From DATCKG01 sp036562385 (GTDB taxonomy: Bacteria > Bacillota > Sulfobacillia > Symbiobacteriales > Symbiobacteriaceae): a DNA stretch of 64,000 nt. Position numbers and translations under genes: made by a program. Under the pieces are notes generated by a model. The model ran no database searches and had not been told where the DNA came from. It saw nothing but the letters and a program-made list of their open reading frames with translations. Within the stretch, counting starts at the first letter, position 1. Every line of letters starts with the position of its first letter. Where the stretch lies: the NCBI GenBank assembly GCA_036562385.1, contig DATCKG010000068.1, positions 1 to 64,000 on the forward strand. Reading direction: 5' to 3'. Of the stretch, positions 7,923 through 16,093 are shown piece after piece.

Positions 7923-9149
7923 TTGGCTGCCAGCCGCAGTCAGATCCATTTCCGCGATGGCCGGATTGAAGAACTGGGCCAGTACCAGCAGCAGGTACAC
8001 CACCGCGATCGCGGTATAGGTCGGCCGCAGGCCCCAGGCCTCCGCCGCAAAGCCGCCGAGTACCGGTCCCACCGGCATCGCCATCCAGGCCAGGGCCTTG
8101 ACCAGGCCGAAGACACGGCCCCGCATCTCCAGGGGCACACGCTCCTGCAGCACCGTCCCGATGATCGGGTTCAGGGGGCCGGCCCCCACCCCGTACAGGA
8201 AAGCCAAGGCAATCATGAGCGGCAGCCCAGGTAGCTGCGCCATCCCCAGTATCGGCAGGGCGACCACCACCCACGCTACGAGGTAAACGATCCGTCTGGG
8301 AAGCCGGGGCCCTACAGCCGCAAAAACCAGGGCGCTGAGGACGGAACCCAGCCCCATGGCGGACAACACACCGCCCAGGGCCGTGGGGCTTCCGATCACC
8401 TGCTCAGCGTACCCCGGCAGCAGGACCGAGGAGGACGGGCTGTCCAGGAAATTGGCCACCGTGATGACGGCGAGCATCGTGAAGACCAGTCGGTCGGCCC
8501 GTACGAATCGCAGGCCTTCCGTAAGATCCCGGACATACCCGGCCAAACCGCCGCCCTGTGGCTGCGGCTGCTGCACCAGCCCGGCAGGGATGCCGGCGCC
8601 GATCAGCACGGCAGAGATCGCGAAGGTGACCGCGTCCACCCAGAGGACGTTGCTGGCCCCGATGGCACCGATCAGGAGGCCGCCCACCAGCGGGCCGCCC
8701 AGAACCGTAAGCCGGTAGGCCACCTGGCTGATGGCGTTGACCCGCTCCAGCGGCACGCCGGCTGCACTTCCCAGTTCAGGCACCATGGCATCCCGGGCGG
8801 TGGAGCCAGGCGCATCCAGGAAAGCGCCCAGGAACACCAACACCTGCAGCTGCCAGAAGGACAACCCCACGGTGGCGTGCAGCAGCGGCACCAGGGCCAC
8901 CGTGATGCCGCTGAGAATATCCGCCAGAACGCTGACCCGCTTGTAGCCCAATCGCTCGATCAAGGGCCCCCCAAAGAAAGTGGCCAGCACGATGGGGAGC
9001 ACGGAAAAAAAGCCCGTGACGCCGGCCTTGGAAAGACTACCCGTGGTCTCCAGCACGAACCAGGGGATGGCCAGGTTGGTGAGTCGGTTGCCGAAGTCCG
9101 AAATGATATTCGCCGCAAACCACATATAAAGCGGCGTCCGTTGCTGCAT
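7905..9149 (-). CDS. MFS transporter, probable 12-helix exporter
   Basis: A 414-residue major facilitator protein with about twelve hydrophobic segments. The N-terminus (DFGNRLTNLAIPWFVLETTG) and the loop 2-3 motif (PLIERLGYKRVSVLAD) resemble bacterial drug and siderophore exporters of the macrolide-efflux/EntS type. ATG 9149 has GGGAGG eight bases upstream. The substrate cannot be read from sequence. The downstream edge is fixed by the shared terminator; upstream lies an unknown gene and a second exporter, all on the same strand. Confidence 0.85.
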   Translation of the reverse strand: MQQRTPLYMWFAANIISDFGNRLTNLAIPWFVLETTGSLSKAGVTGFFSVLPIVLATFFGGPLIERLGYKRVSVLADILSGITVALVPLLHATVGLSFWQLQVLVFLGAFLDAPGSTARDAMVPELGSAAGVPLERVNAISQVAYRLTVLGGPLVGGLLIGAIGASNVLWVDAVTFAISAVLIGAGIPAGLVQQPQPQGGGLAGYVRDLTEGLRFVRADRLVFTMLAVITVANFLDSPSSSVLLPGYAEQVIGSPTALGGVLSAMGLGSVLSALVFAAVGPRLPRRIVYLVAWVVVALPILGMAQLPGLPLMIALAFLYGVGAGPLNPIIGTVLQERVPLEMRGRVFGLVKALAWMAMPVGPVLGGFAAEAWGLRPTYTAIAVVYLLLVLAQFFNPAIAEMDLTAAGSQQKTRG

Positions 9150-9202
9150 TGCGTGGGCCTCCCTGCCTGCCGTGTCTTGCTATGGGCTCTCGCTCGGACG
9201 GA

Positions 9203-9628
9203 TCACCGGCGCCGGCCGGGCACTTTCCGGTTGGCGTTGGCCGCGTCCTGAACCCACTTCATAATCTTCTTCTCGAATTCACGGGGCTGCAGCGCCTCCA
9301 GGTTCGTCGTCTGCTCCCGGGCGGCGCCCCCTCCCTCCCGAAGGCGCTCCCACAGCACGCCGTCCCGGCACTCCACCCGATACTCCAGCGGGGGACGGAG
9401 GATCCGGAACTCCAGGAACGGATAGCGATCGTCAAAGCGGCTGATCTCCCAGGCGCAGGGGGCGCCAAACGCATCGCCGAACTCCGCGGCGGTCTTCACG
9501 ACGGGCTCCAGTTGATCCAGGAGCGACCGGAAATGCTTGAGCACCGCCGCCTTTCGCTCCTGTTCCGCCCGCTCCTTCGCCAGCAGTTCCCGGTTCAATT
9601 TCTCCAGTTGCGCCTTCCAGTCCGTCAC
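9203..9628 (-). CDS. Uncharacterised cytosolic protein between two exporters
   Basis: A 141-residue protein with a predicted coiled-coil start (DWKAQLEKLNRELLAKERAEQERKA) and then a mixed alpha/beta region without membrane segments. GTG 9628 is preferred because AGGAGG lies nine bases upstream; the in-frame ATG at 9637 directly abuts the same site. It begins 14 bases after the stop of the DHA2 exporter, so the two are probably co-transcribed. I recognise no family. A DNA-binding or accessory role for the exporters would be guesswork. Confidence 0.6.
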   Translation of the reverse strand: MTDWKAQLEKLNRELLAKERAEQERKAAVLKHFRSLLDQLEPVVKTAAEFGDAFGAPCAWEISRFDDRYPFLEFRILRPPLEYRVECRDGVLWERLREGGGAAREQTTNLEALQPREFEKKIMKWVQDAANANRKVPGRRR

Positions 9629-9642
9629 GAATGGCATCCTCC

Positions 9643-11178
9643 TTACTTCTTGACGGGGGCGGGCTCCGGAGCCCTGGCCACCTTCGGGCCGGCAAACCGC
9701 ATGTTGGGCATCAGCAGCACCGCCGCGAGGCTGGCCAGTGCTGCCAACAGCACCAGGAGATGAACGTTGCGCAGGGCGCCGGCCAGCGCGCCCCGCAGGG
9801 CGGCCAGGTGAGCCGCCGGCAGACTCCCCCACACCGCCGGGTCCAGCAACTGATTGGCCACCCCGGCGGCCTGGGCTGCGGACTCCGCCTCCACCCCCGG
9901 AATTCCCTGGAGCCGGCTGAGCAGGGAGAGATTCAAAGTCATGCCCATCACCGAAATCCAGACCATCCCGCCCAGGGTCCGGATGAACTGCAGCGCGGCG
10001 GTGGCCACCCCCCGCTGGCCCCAGGAGACGGCGTTCTGCACGCCGAGGATAAAGGCCACGGAGGAGTAGCCCATGCCGGCGCCGATGGTAAACGTCACCA
10101 GCGCCAGCAGCACCGGCGGAATCTCCTGGGTCAGTCGGGCCAGGACTACCAGCCCCGCCGCGCCGAGGACGTTCAGAACCAGTCCTACCACGGAGGCTGG
10201 CCGGACCCCTTGGCGAACCACCAGCCGGCCGCCCAACACCGATGCGATGGGCCAGCCCACCGAGAGCCACAGGAGCGACGCCCCGGACTTGGTCGCGGAG
10301 AAGCCCTCCACCCCCTGGGCCCAGATGGGCAGGTAGACACTGGTGCCGTACAGGACGCCCCCCACCATAAAGGACGCCAGCAGGGGCATGCCGATGGCAG
10401 GGTTGCGAAACAGGTCCGGGGAGATCATGGGCTCCGGCGTCCGGACTTGGTGCCAGATGAAAAGCGCCAGCAGCACCGCCGCTCCTGCCAGCATGCCCAG
10501 CACCTGAGGCGAAGACCAGGCGTACTGGCTGCCGCCGGTAAGCATGGCCAGGAGCAGCAGGCTGATGCCGCCGGTCATGGTGATGGACCCCAGGTAGTCC
10601 ACCGCCTGGTGGCGGGCCTCCACCCTCTCCTCCAGGAACCGCCAGACCATGAGGATGGCCAGTGCCCCCAGGGGGAGGTTGATGTAAAAAAGCCACCGCC
10701 AGGAGGCGTAATCGACGATCAGTCCGCCCAACAGGGGGCCCACCAGGGCGCTGAACCCCCATACGGCGGAGAACCAGGCCTGCATCCGGGCCCGCTCCAC
10801 CGGGGTGAAGATGTCGCCGATGATGGTCTGCACCACCGGCTGCACCGCCCCGGCGCCCAGGCCCTGCACCGCCCGGAACAGAATCAACTGGCCCATGTTC
10901 TGCGCCAAACCGCAGAGGGCGGACCCCAATGCGAACAGGGCCGCACCGCCGGCAAAGACCCGTTTACGGCCCAGGATGTCCGCCAGCTTCCCGCAGACGG
11001 GAACGGTGGCGGTGGAAGTCAGCATGTAGCCGGTCACCAGCCATGTCATCAACGGAAAGCCGCCCAGGGAACCGACGATTCGGGGCAGCGCCGTGTCTAC
11101 AATGGTCACATCCACGGCGGTGAGAAACGTGGCCAGCATCAGCGCGAACACGGTATACATGCGCCGGTCCCGGCCCAA
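9643..11178 (-). CDS. MFS DHA2-family (EmrB/QacA type) multidrug exporter
   Basis: A 511-residue proton-coupled exporter with about fourteen hydrophobic segments. Family marks are the first-helix motif TAVDVTIVDTALPRI, motif A in loop 2-3 (GKLADILGRKRVF) and motif C-type GLGAGAVQPVVQTIIGD. TTG 11178 has a G-rich site upstream; ATG 11160 six codons inside is the alternative. The C-terminus ends in a short charged tail. No regulator is adjacent, and the substrate is unknown. Confidence 0.88.
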   Translation of the reverse strand: MGRDRRMYTVFALMLATFLTAVDVTIVDTALPRIVGSLGGFPLMTWLVTGYMLTSTATVPVCGKLADILGRKRVFAGGAALFALGSALCGLAQNMGQLILFRAVQGLGAGAVQPVVQTIIGDIFTPVERARMQAWFSAVWGFSALVGPLLGGLIVDYASWRWLFYINLPLGALAILMVWRFLEERVEARHQAVDYLGSITMTGGISLLLLAMLTGGSQYAWSSPQVLGMLAGAAVLLALFIWHQVRTPEPMISPDLFRNPAIGMPLLASFMVGGVLYGTSVYLPIWAQGVEGFSATKSGASLLWLSVGWPIASVLGGRLVVRQGVRPASVVGLVLNVLGAAGLVVLARLTQEIPPVLLALVTFTIGAGMGYSSVAFILGVQNAVSWGQRGVATAALQFIRTLGGMVWISVMGMTLNLSLLSRLQGIPGVEAESAAQAAGVANQLLDPAVWGSLPAAHLAALRGALAGALRNVHLLVLLAALASLAAVLLMPNMRFAGPKVARAPEPAPVKK

Positions 11179-11309
11179 CGGGATGCACCCCCCACCCTAC
11201 AACCCGTCCAGTGATTGTTCGCCAGCGGCCTCACCTCTCCTGCACCGGTAACGGGCGATCTTGCTCCAACGTAACATGGGGTGGACCTCGAGACAAAGGA
11301 GAGAGCGAT

Positions 11310-12272
11310 GTGCAGCAGCCATTTCCGTGGTGGCTCTTGCAGTGGTTTCCGGGAGGTGTAGGTACACCGGACCCGGAGCGGGAAGAAGATGTGGAACTGA
11401 ACCTTACCGCCGAGGGTGGTCCCCTCAGCCCTCAGGGCTGGACATCCTGGACGGCACTTCCCACCGGGCTGACCACCGCCACCCCGGCACCGGTCCGCTT
11501 TCGCGGGGATCTGCACCTGTTTGTACGGGGCACCGACGACGGCATCTATTGGAACCGCCTGAGCCGGCGCACCGGCTGGGGCGAGTGGCGTGAGCTTCCC
11601 GGCAGCGGGCGGACCCCGTCGGCGCCGGCGGCCGTCGAGTTCGGCGGCACCATCCACGTGTTCGTGCGCGGGACCGATGACCGGCTATATCAGACTCGTC
11701 TCTTGGGCGGCGACCGCTGGGCGCCGTGGACGGAAGTTCCCGGCAACGCCCGCACGCCCAGCGGACCGGGAGTGGCGATCCACAACGGCATCCTCTACCT
11801 GTTTATCCGGAGCGCGGGCGACGAGATCCACTACCAGCGCTTCGATGGCCAGTGGAGCGGGTGGCGGCGCCTGCCGGGCGGCGGCAGGACCCTCGATACC
11901 CCTGCACCGATCTCCTATGCCGGCGCCCTGCGGGTTTATGTACGGGGCACCGACAACCGCATCTACGGCTCCGTGATGCTCCGGGAAGGCCAGTGGACCC
12001 GGTGGGAGGAGATCCCGGGACAGGGGCGTACGCCGTCGGCGCCGTGGGCCACCGTCTACCGGGGGAACCTGTACTTATTCGTGCGGGGCACCGATGACGG
12101 CATCTACCTGAACATCCGAAACCGCCAGGGGCAGTGGACCCAGTGGCGGGAACTGCCCGGGGGAGGCCGCACTCCCTCCGGCCCCTCTGCCATGCGGTTC
12201 GCCAACCGGCTGTACGTCTTCGTCCGGGGGACGGACAACCGAATCTGGGTCACCATCCGGACCCGGCGGTAA
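11310..12272 (+). CDS. Six-repeat beta-propeller, PLL/tectonin-like putative lectin
   Basis: A 320-residue protein with a 43-residue N-terminal segment and then six tandem repeats of about 47 residues (44 to the end). Each repeat starts W-x-x-W, continues with a L/I-P-G-x-x-R-T-P-S-x-P turn and contains F-V-R-G-T-D-D/N-x-I/L-Y. This layout fits bladed propeller lectins such as fucose-binding or PLL-like proteins, where sugars bind between blades. GTG 11310 has AAGGAG seven bases upstream. The N-terminus (PFPWWLLQWFPG) is hydrophobic but is not a convincing signal peptide, so secretion is unclear. Sugar binding is inferred from the fold pattern only. Confidence 0.75.
   Translation: MQQPFPWWLLQWFPGGVGTPDPEREEDVELNLTAEGGPLSPQGWTSWTALPTGLTTATPAPVRFRGDLHLFVRGTDDGIYWNRLSRRTGWGEWRELPGSGRTPSAPAAVEFGGTIHVFVRGTDDRLYQTRLLGGDRWAPWTEVPGNARTPSGPGVAIHNGILYLFIRSAGDEIHYQRFDGQWSGWRRLPGGGRTLDTPAPISYAGALRVYVRGTDNRIYGSVMLREGQWTRWEEIPGQGRTPSAPWATVYRGNLYLFVRGTDDGIYLNIRNRQGQWTQWRELPGGGRTPSGPSAMRFANRLYVFVRGTDNRIWVTIRTRR
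11439..12269 (+). repeat. Six tandem 47-codon repeats
   Basis: Repeats begin at about 11439, 11580, 11721, 11856, 11997 and 12138. Repeat 3 is the most diverged, with IRSAGDEIH in place of VRGTDDRIY. The others share GTDD/GTDN and the PGxGRTPS turn, pointing to duplication within the gene. Confidence 0.85.
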
Positions 12273-12279
12273 GCGCGCC

Positions 12280-12313
12280 GCAGGGCGCCCTGGAAATGGC
12301 CAGGGCGCCCTGC
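12280..12313. other. Perfect 14-bp hairpin between convergent genes
   Basis: Arms 12280-12293 and 12300-12313 are perfectly complementary around a six-base loop. No T-run follows on either strand, so it may act as a weak terminator or as an RNA processing or stability element for the convergent transcripts. Confidence 0.6.
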
Positions 12314-12326
12314 CGCGTTGCAGGGC

Positions 12327-13772
12327 CTACAGGCCCGCTCGCTTCTCCGCCACCAGCCGGTTGCGCAGCTCGATCAACTCCGGCGCGGGGTTGACCGGGT
12401 AGACCTCCGGATCCACCAACTGCTTGTACGTATCCCAGAGGGTGTCCAGCTCCTGCTGGTGATACTTCTGGATCTCCGCGACGGAAGGCAGTTCGTAGAC
12501 CCGCTTGCCGCTGCGGAAAATCGGCACCAGCAGTTCCCGGGTGTAGAACCGCCGGACCCGCTTGCGCCGGGCCGTGTGGATCGGATCCTGCAGCACCAGT
12601 TCCTCGCCGGCCTTGGGCAGGGTCTTCCCCATGGGCAGGATCACGTCGCCGGCAGCCTTGCCGGAATCCTGGTGATAGACCCGGACGGGGTGCACATCCC
12701 CGGGCAGGCCCAGCTTTTCGGGGTCCTCGCTGACCTTGATGGTCGGAACCCACCGGCCGTTCTCCTCACGGGCCACCATCTTGTAGACGGCGCCCAGGGA
12801 AGGATCGTCCATGGCGGTGATCAGGCGGGTACCCACGCCGAAGGCATCCACCTGAGCACCCTCCAGCAGCAGCGCCTGGATCCGGATCTCGTCCAGGTCG
12901 CCGCTGGCCATGATCTTCGCATGGGGGAAGCCTGCCTCGTCCAGCATCCGCCGGGCCTCCTGGGAAAGATAGGGAATCTTACCGCTGTCCAGCCGGATGC
13001 CGGCAAACCGGCCTCCCCGGGCCTCCAGTTCACGGCCCACGGTGATGGCGTTGGGTACGCCGCTTTTCAAGGTGTCGTAGGTGTCCACCAGGAAGATGGC
13101 CGAGTCGGGGTGCAGCTGCGCCCACGCCCGGAACGCCTCGAGTTCCGAGGGAAAAGACATTACCCACGCGTGGGCGTGGGTGCCCACCGGTTTGAGGCCG
13201 AACATCTTGGCCGCGAGGACATTGGAGGTGCCCGCACATCCGGCGATGATGGCCGCGCGGGAACCCCACACTGCCGCGTCCATCTCCTGGGCCCGGCGGG
13301 CGCCAAACTCGTAAACGGGCCGCCCCTGTGCGGCGCGGACCACCCGAGCTGTCTTGGTGGCCACAAGGCTCTGGAACATGGCGTTGGTCAGGAAGACCTC
13401 CAGCAACAGTGCCTCAACGATCGGGGCCTTGACGCGGATGATCGGCTCGTACGGGAACGCGATGCTCCCCTCGGGCATGGCGTCCAGGTCACCGGTAAAC
13501 CGGAAGTTCCTCAGGTACTCCAGGAAGCCCGGCGAGAACATCCCGAGGCTCCGGAGGTACTCCAAGTCCTCTTCGCTGAAGCGCAGCCCTTCCAAATACC
13601 GAACAATCTTTTCCAACCCGGCTACGACGACAAACCCATTGCCAAATGGGTTCCGGCGGAAAAACAGGTTAAAGACCACCTGTTCCTGGTGCCGGCCCAG
13701 TCGCCAGTAGCCATCTGCCATGTTGGGATGGTACAGGTCAAAAAAGAGTGCCCAGTCGTGCGCCATGCTCAT
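12327..13772 (-). CDS. pncB: Nicotinate phosphoribosyltransferase
   Basis: A 481-residue enzyme that joins nicotinate to PRPP to make nicotinate mononucleotide in NAD salvage. The N-terminal FFDLYHPNMADGYW segment, the VFNLFFRRNPFGNGF region and the later GIRLDSGKI and GVGTRLITA segments (substrate and PRPP-binding region) are characteristic of the family. ATG 13772 follows GGAGGG. Downstream of it, in the same direction, lies the large hairpin near 12300; upstream lies the pyrophosphatase gene, whose enzyme would pull the PPi-releasing reaction forward. Full length. Confidence 0.92.
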   Translation of the reverse strand: MSMAHDWALFFDLYHPNMADGYWRLGRHQEQVVFNLFFRRNPFGNGFVVVAGLEKIVRYLEGLRFSEEDLEYLRSLGMFSPGFLEYLRNFRFTGDLDAMPEGSIAFPYEPIIRVKAPIVEALLLEVFLTNAMFQSLVATKTARVVRAAQGRPVYEFGARRAQEMDAAVWGSRAAIIAGCAGTSNVLAAKMFGLKPVGTHAHAWVMSFPSELEAFRAWAQLHPDSAIFLVDTYDTLKSGVPNAITVGRELEARGGRFAGIRLDSGKIPYLSQEARRMLDEAGFPHAKIMASGDLDEIRIQALLLEGAQVDAFGVGTRLITAMDDPSLGAVYKMVAREENGRWVPTIKVSEDPEKLGLPGDVHPVRVYHQDSGKAAGDVILPMGKTLPKAGEELVLQDPIHTARRKRVRRFYTRELLVPIFRSGKRVYELPSVAEIQKYHQQELDTLWDTYKQLVDPEVYPVNPAPELIELRNRLVAEKRAGL

Positions 13773-13835
13773 CGTACAGAAACCCTCCTGCTCCGATTAC
13801 CGCATCCAGACCCCCTACCTCCGGACCCAATGCGA

Positions 13836-13863
13836 GAAAGGCGGCCCCACAACCGAGCCGCCT
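13836..13863 (-). terminator. Terminator after pyrophosphatase
   Basis: On the minus strand AGGCGGC (about 13857-13863) pairs with GCCGCCT (13839-13845), followed by TTTCTC. The U-run is weak, so some read-through into pncB is possible. Confidence 0.5.
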
Positions 13864-13871
13864 GCGGTAGG

Positions 13872-14345
13872 TCACTGCCGATCGCGCCGGACCACGGCCA
13901 TGGCGGCCTCCGCGTCCCCCCAGCCGTGGATCTCCACCTGTTTGCCTTCCAGTTCCTTGTACGCGGCAAAGAAGTACTCGATCTCCACCAGGTAATGGCG
14001 AGGGATCTCCTCCAGACACGTGTACTGGGACATGCGGGGATCGTGGATGGGGACCGCGATGATCTTCACATCTTCGCCCTTTTCATCGGTGGTCTTCAGA
14101 CAGCCGATCACCCGGGCCTCCACCACGCACCCCGGAAAAGTGGGATGGGTGACCAGGAGCAGGGCGTCCAGGGGACGGCCGTCGGGAGCCTTGGTTCCGA
14201 TCACAAAGCCGTAATCGGCGGGATAGTGGATGGAAGAGTGAAGCACCCGGTCCAGGCGAACCCGCTGCCGTACAGGGTCCCATACGTACTTGTTCTGGCT
14301 CCCCTTGGGAATTTCCACCAACACTTCGATGATCCGATCGTCCAC
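13872..14345 (-). CDS. ppa: Inorganic pyrophosphatase, soluble family I
   Basis: A 157-residue enzyme hydrolysing PPi to phosphate. Conserved pieces include VEIPKGSQNKYVWD at 10-23, HYPADYGFVIGT around 40-51 and the metal-binding DGRPLDALLLV (near 55-65), with later IAVPIHDPR. It starts at GTG 14345 with GGGGGGC upstream. The 157-residue length is close to that of compact bacterial family I enzymes. It lies upstream of pncB in the same direction with a weak terminator between. Confidence 0.94.
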   Translation of the reverse strand: MDDRIIEVLVEIPKGSQNKYVWDPVRQRVRLDRVLHSSIHYPADYGFVIGTKAPDGRPLDALLLVTHPTFPGCVVEARVIGCLKTTDEKGEDVKIIAVPIHDPRMSQYTCLEEIPRHYLVEIEYFFAAYKELEGKQVEIHGWGDAEAAMAVVRRDRQ

Positions 14346-14510
14346 CGTTATGCCCCCCTAAGGACCGCCACCTGCCCGCCGACCCTTCCTGCGCGATCGT
14401 AGCGCCGCGGCGGTTCTGAAGCGGCCAGTCACAACATGGAAAGAAACCGTCGCTGCATGTCCAGTATACACCATCATGGTACCCAATCGTTCACCCTGTG
14501 TGAAACCCTT

Positions 14511-14552
14511 CTCAACACCAAAGGCCACAAGCCGGCCGCCCGCTTGTGGCCT
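14511..14552 (-). terminator. Terminator after the liv operon
   Basis: Arms AGGCCACAAGC (14522-14532) and GCTTGTGGCCT (14542-14552) form an 11-bp stem. On the minus strand it is followed by TTTGGTGTT. It lies 55 bases past the livF stop. The rest of the gap up to 14606, and between the stem and ppa, shows no gene. Confidence 0.7.
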
Positions 14553-14606
14553 CGTCGCGAATCCTCTGCGCTCCCGACGCCCATCTGTCCGCCCCGGTAC
14601 AGCCGC

Positions 14607-15326
14607 CTACGCTCCGTTGGCCCCCTGCCCCAAATAGGCGGAGCGTACGGCGGGATGCTCCCTGAGCTCCCGGGCCGGGCCCGAGAGGACCACACGCCCC
14701 GTCTCCAGCACGTACGCCCGGTGGGCGATGGAAAGCGCCATGTTTGCGTTCTGCTCCACCAACAGCACGGTGGTGCCCTGCGCGTTGATGTCCTGGATGA
14801 TCCGGAAGATCTCCTGGACCATGATGGGTGAAAGGCCCATGGAGGGCTCATCCAAGAGCAGAAGCTTGGGCCTGGCCATCAGCGCCCGACCGATGGCCAG
14901 CATCTGCTGCTCACCGCCGGAGAGCGTCCCCGCCAACTGCCGCTCCCGCTCCTTCAGGCGGGGAAAGCGACGGAACACCTCCTCCAGCCTGGCCCGTACC
15001 TCCCGGGGGGGCGCCACGTATCCGCCCATTTCCAGGTTCTCCCGGACAGTAAGCTGGGAGAAGACCCGGCGGCCTTCCGGTACGTGGCAAAGGCCCATGG
15101 CCACGATCTGATGCGCCGGAACCCGGGTGATATCCTGCCCCTGGTAGCGAATCTCGCCGCTCTTGGGCCTGATCAGCCCGGAAAGGGTGCGCAGGGTGGT
15201 GGACTTGCCCGCCCCGTTGGCGCCGATCAGGGTGACGATCTCCCCTTCCTCCACCTCGAAGGAGACCCCGTGCAGGGCCTGAATCGCCCCGTAGCTCACC
15301 TCAAGGTTCTTCACCTCAAGGATCAT
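14607..15326 (-). CDS. livF: LivF, branched-chain amino acid ABC importer ATPase
   Basis: A 239-residue ATPase with Walker A GANGAGKS, signature LSGGEQQMLAIGRALM and Walker B LLLLDEPSMGLSP. The last phrase and the short length are typical of LivF as opposed to LivG. ATG 15326 overlaps the livG stop (ATGA), so they are coupled. It is the last gene of the livKHMGF operon. The importer probably takes up leucine, isoleucine, valine or related amides; the true ligand depends on the binding protein. Confidence 0.92.
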   Translation of the reverse strand: MILEVKNLEVSYGAIQALHGVSFEVEEGEIVTLIGANGAGKSTTLRTLSGLIRPKSGEIRYQGQDITRVPAHQIVAMGLCHVPEGRRVFSQLTVRENLEMGGYVAPPREVRARLEEVFRRFPRLKERERQLAGTLSGGEQQMLAIGRALMARPKLLLLDEPSMGLSPIMVQEIFRIIQDINAQGTTVLLVEQNANMALSIAHRAYVLETGRVVLSGPARELREHPAVRSAYLGQGANGA

Positions 15327-16093
15327 GCTGTGGCCCCCTTTCCGAGATAGGCTTCCAACACCCGGGGATTCCGCTGAATCTCCTTTGGCGTACCGGTGGC
15401 GATGATCTCCCCGAAGTCCAGGACCACCAACCGCTCACACAGCCGGTTGACCAGGGACATCTGGTGCTCAATCAGCAGGATCGTCAGCCCGAAATCTTCC
15501 CGAATCCCGCGGATCAGGTCCACCAGATTGTCCACCTCGGAGGGGTTCATACCGGCGGCCGGTTCGTCCAGCAGCAGGACCTTGGGACGGGTGGCCAGGG
15601 CCCGGGCGATCTCCAGCCGGCGCTGTTCGCCGTAAGGCAGGCTCCCGGCCAGCGCGTCCCGCCGGTGGGCGAGGTCCAGCCGCTCCAGCAGTTCCTCGGC
15701 TTCCCGGGTCATCTCCGCCTCCCGCCGCCGGAAGCGGGGCGTCCTGACGAGGGCGTCCACCAGGTTGTAGCCCGCCCGGGCTTCCATGACGGCCCGGACG
15801 TTATCCAGCACGGTCATCTGCTTGAAGATGCGGATGTTCTGGAAGGTCCGGGCGATGCCCATCCGGGTGATCTTGTAGGGCTTCAGCCCGGTCAGGTCGC
15901 GCCCTTCCAGCAGGACCTTGCCCTCGGTGGGCGGGAAGACGCCGGTGATGATGTTAAAGACCGTCGTCTTGCCAGCGCCGTTGGGGCCGATCAGTCCCAC
16001 CAGTTCCCCGCGCTCCAGCGACAGGGAGAAGTTGCTCACCGCCTTCAGGCCACCGAAATGACGGGAAACGGACTGGCACTCAAGCAGAGGCAT
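15323..16093 (-). CDS. livG: LivG, branched-chain amino acid ABC importer ATPase
   Basis: A 256-residue ATPase with GPNGAGKTT near residue 36, the LivG phrase ARTFQNIRIFKQMTVLDNV, signature LPYGEQRRLEIARAL and Walker B LLLDEPAAGMNPSE. It pairs with LivF on the LivHM permease. It overlaps livM by 14 bases at its 5' end and livF by four bases at its 3' end, consistent with tight coupling. Confidence 0.93.
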   Translation of the reverse strand: MPLLECQSVSRHFGGLKAVSNFSLSLERGELVGLIGPNGAGKTTVFNIITGVFPPTEGKVLLEGRDLTGLKPYKITRMGIARTFQNIRIFKQMTVLDNVRAVMEARAGYNLVDALVRTPRFRRREAEMTREAEELLERLDLAHRRDALAGSLPYGEQRRLEIARALATRPKVLLLDEPAAGMNPSEVDNLVDLIRGIREDFGLTILLIEHQMSLVNRLCERLVVLDFGEIIATGTPKEIQRNPRVLEAYLGKGATA

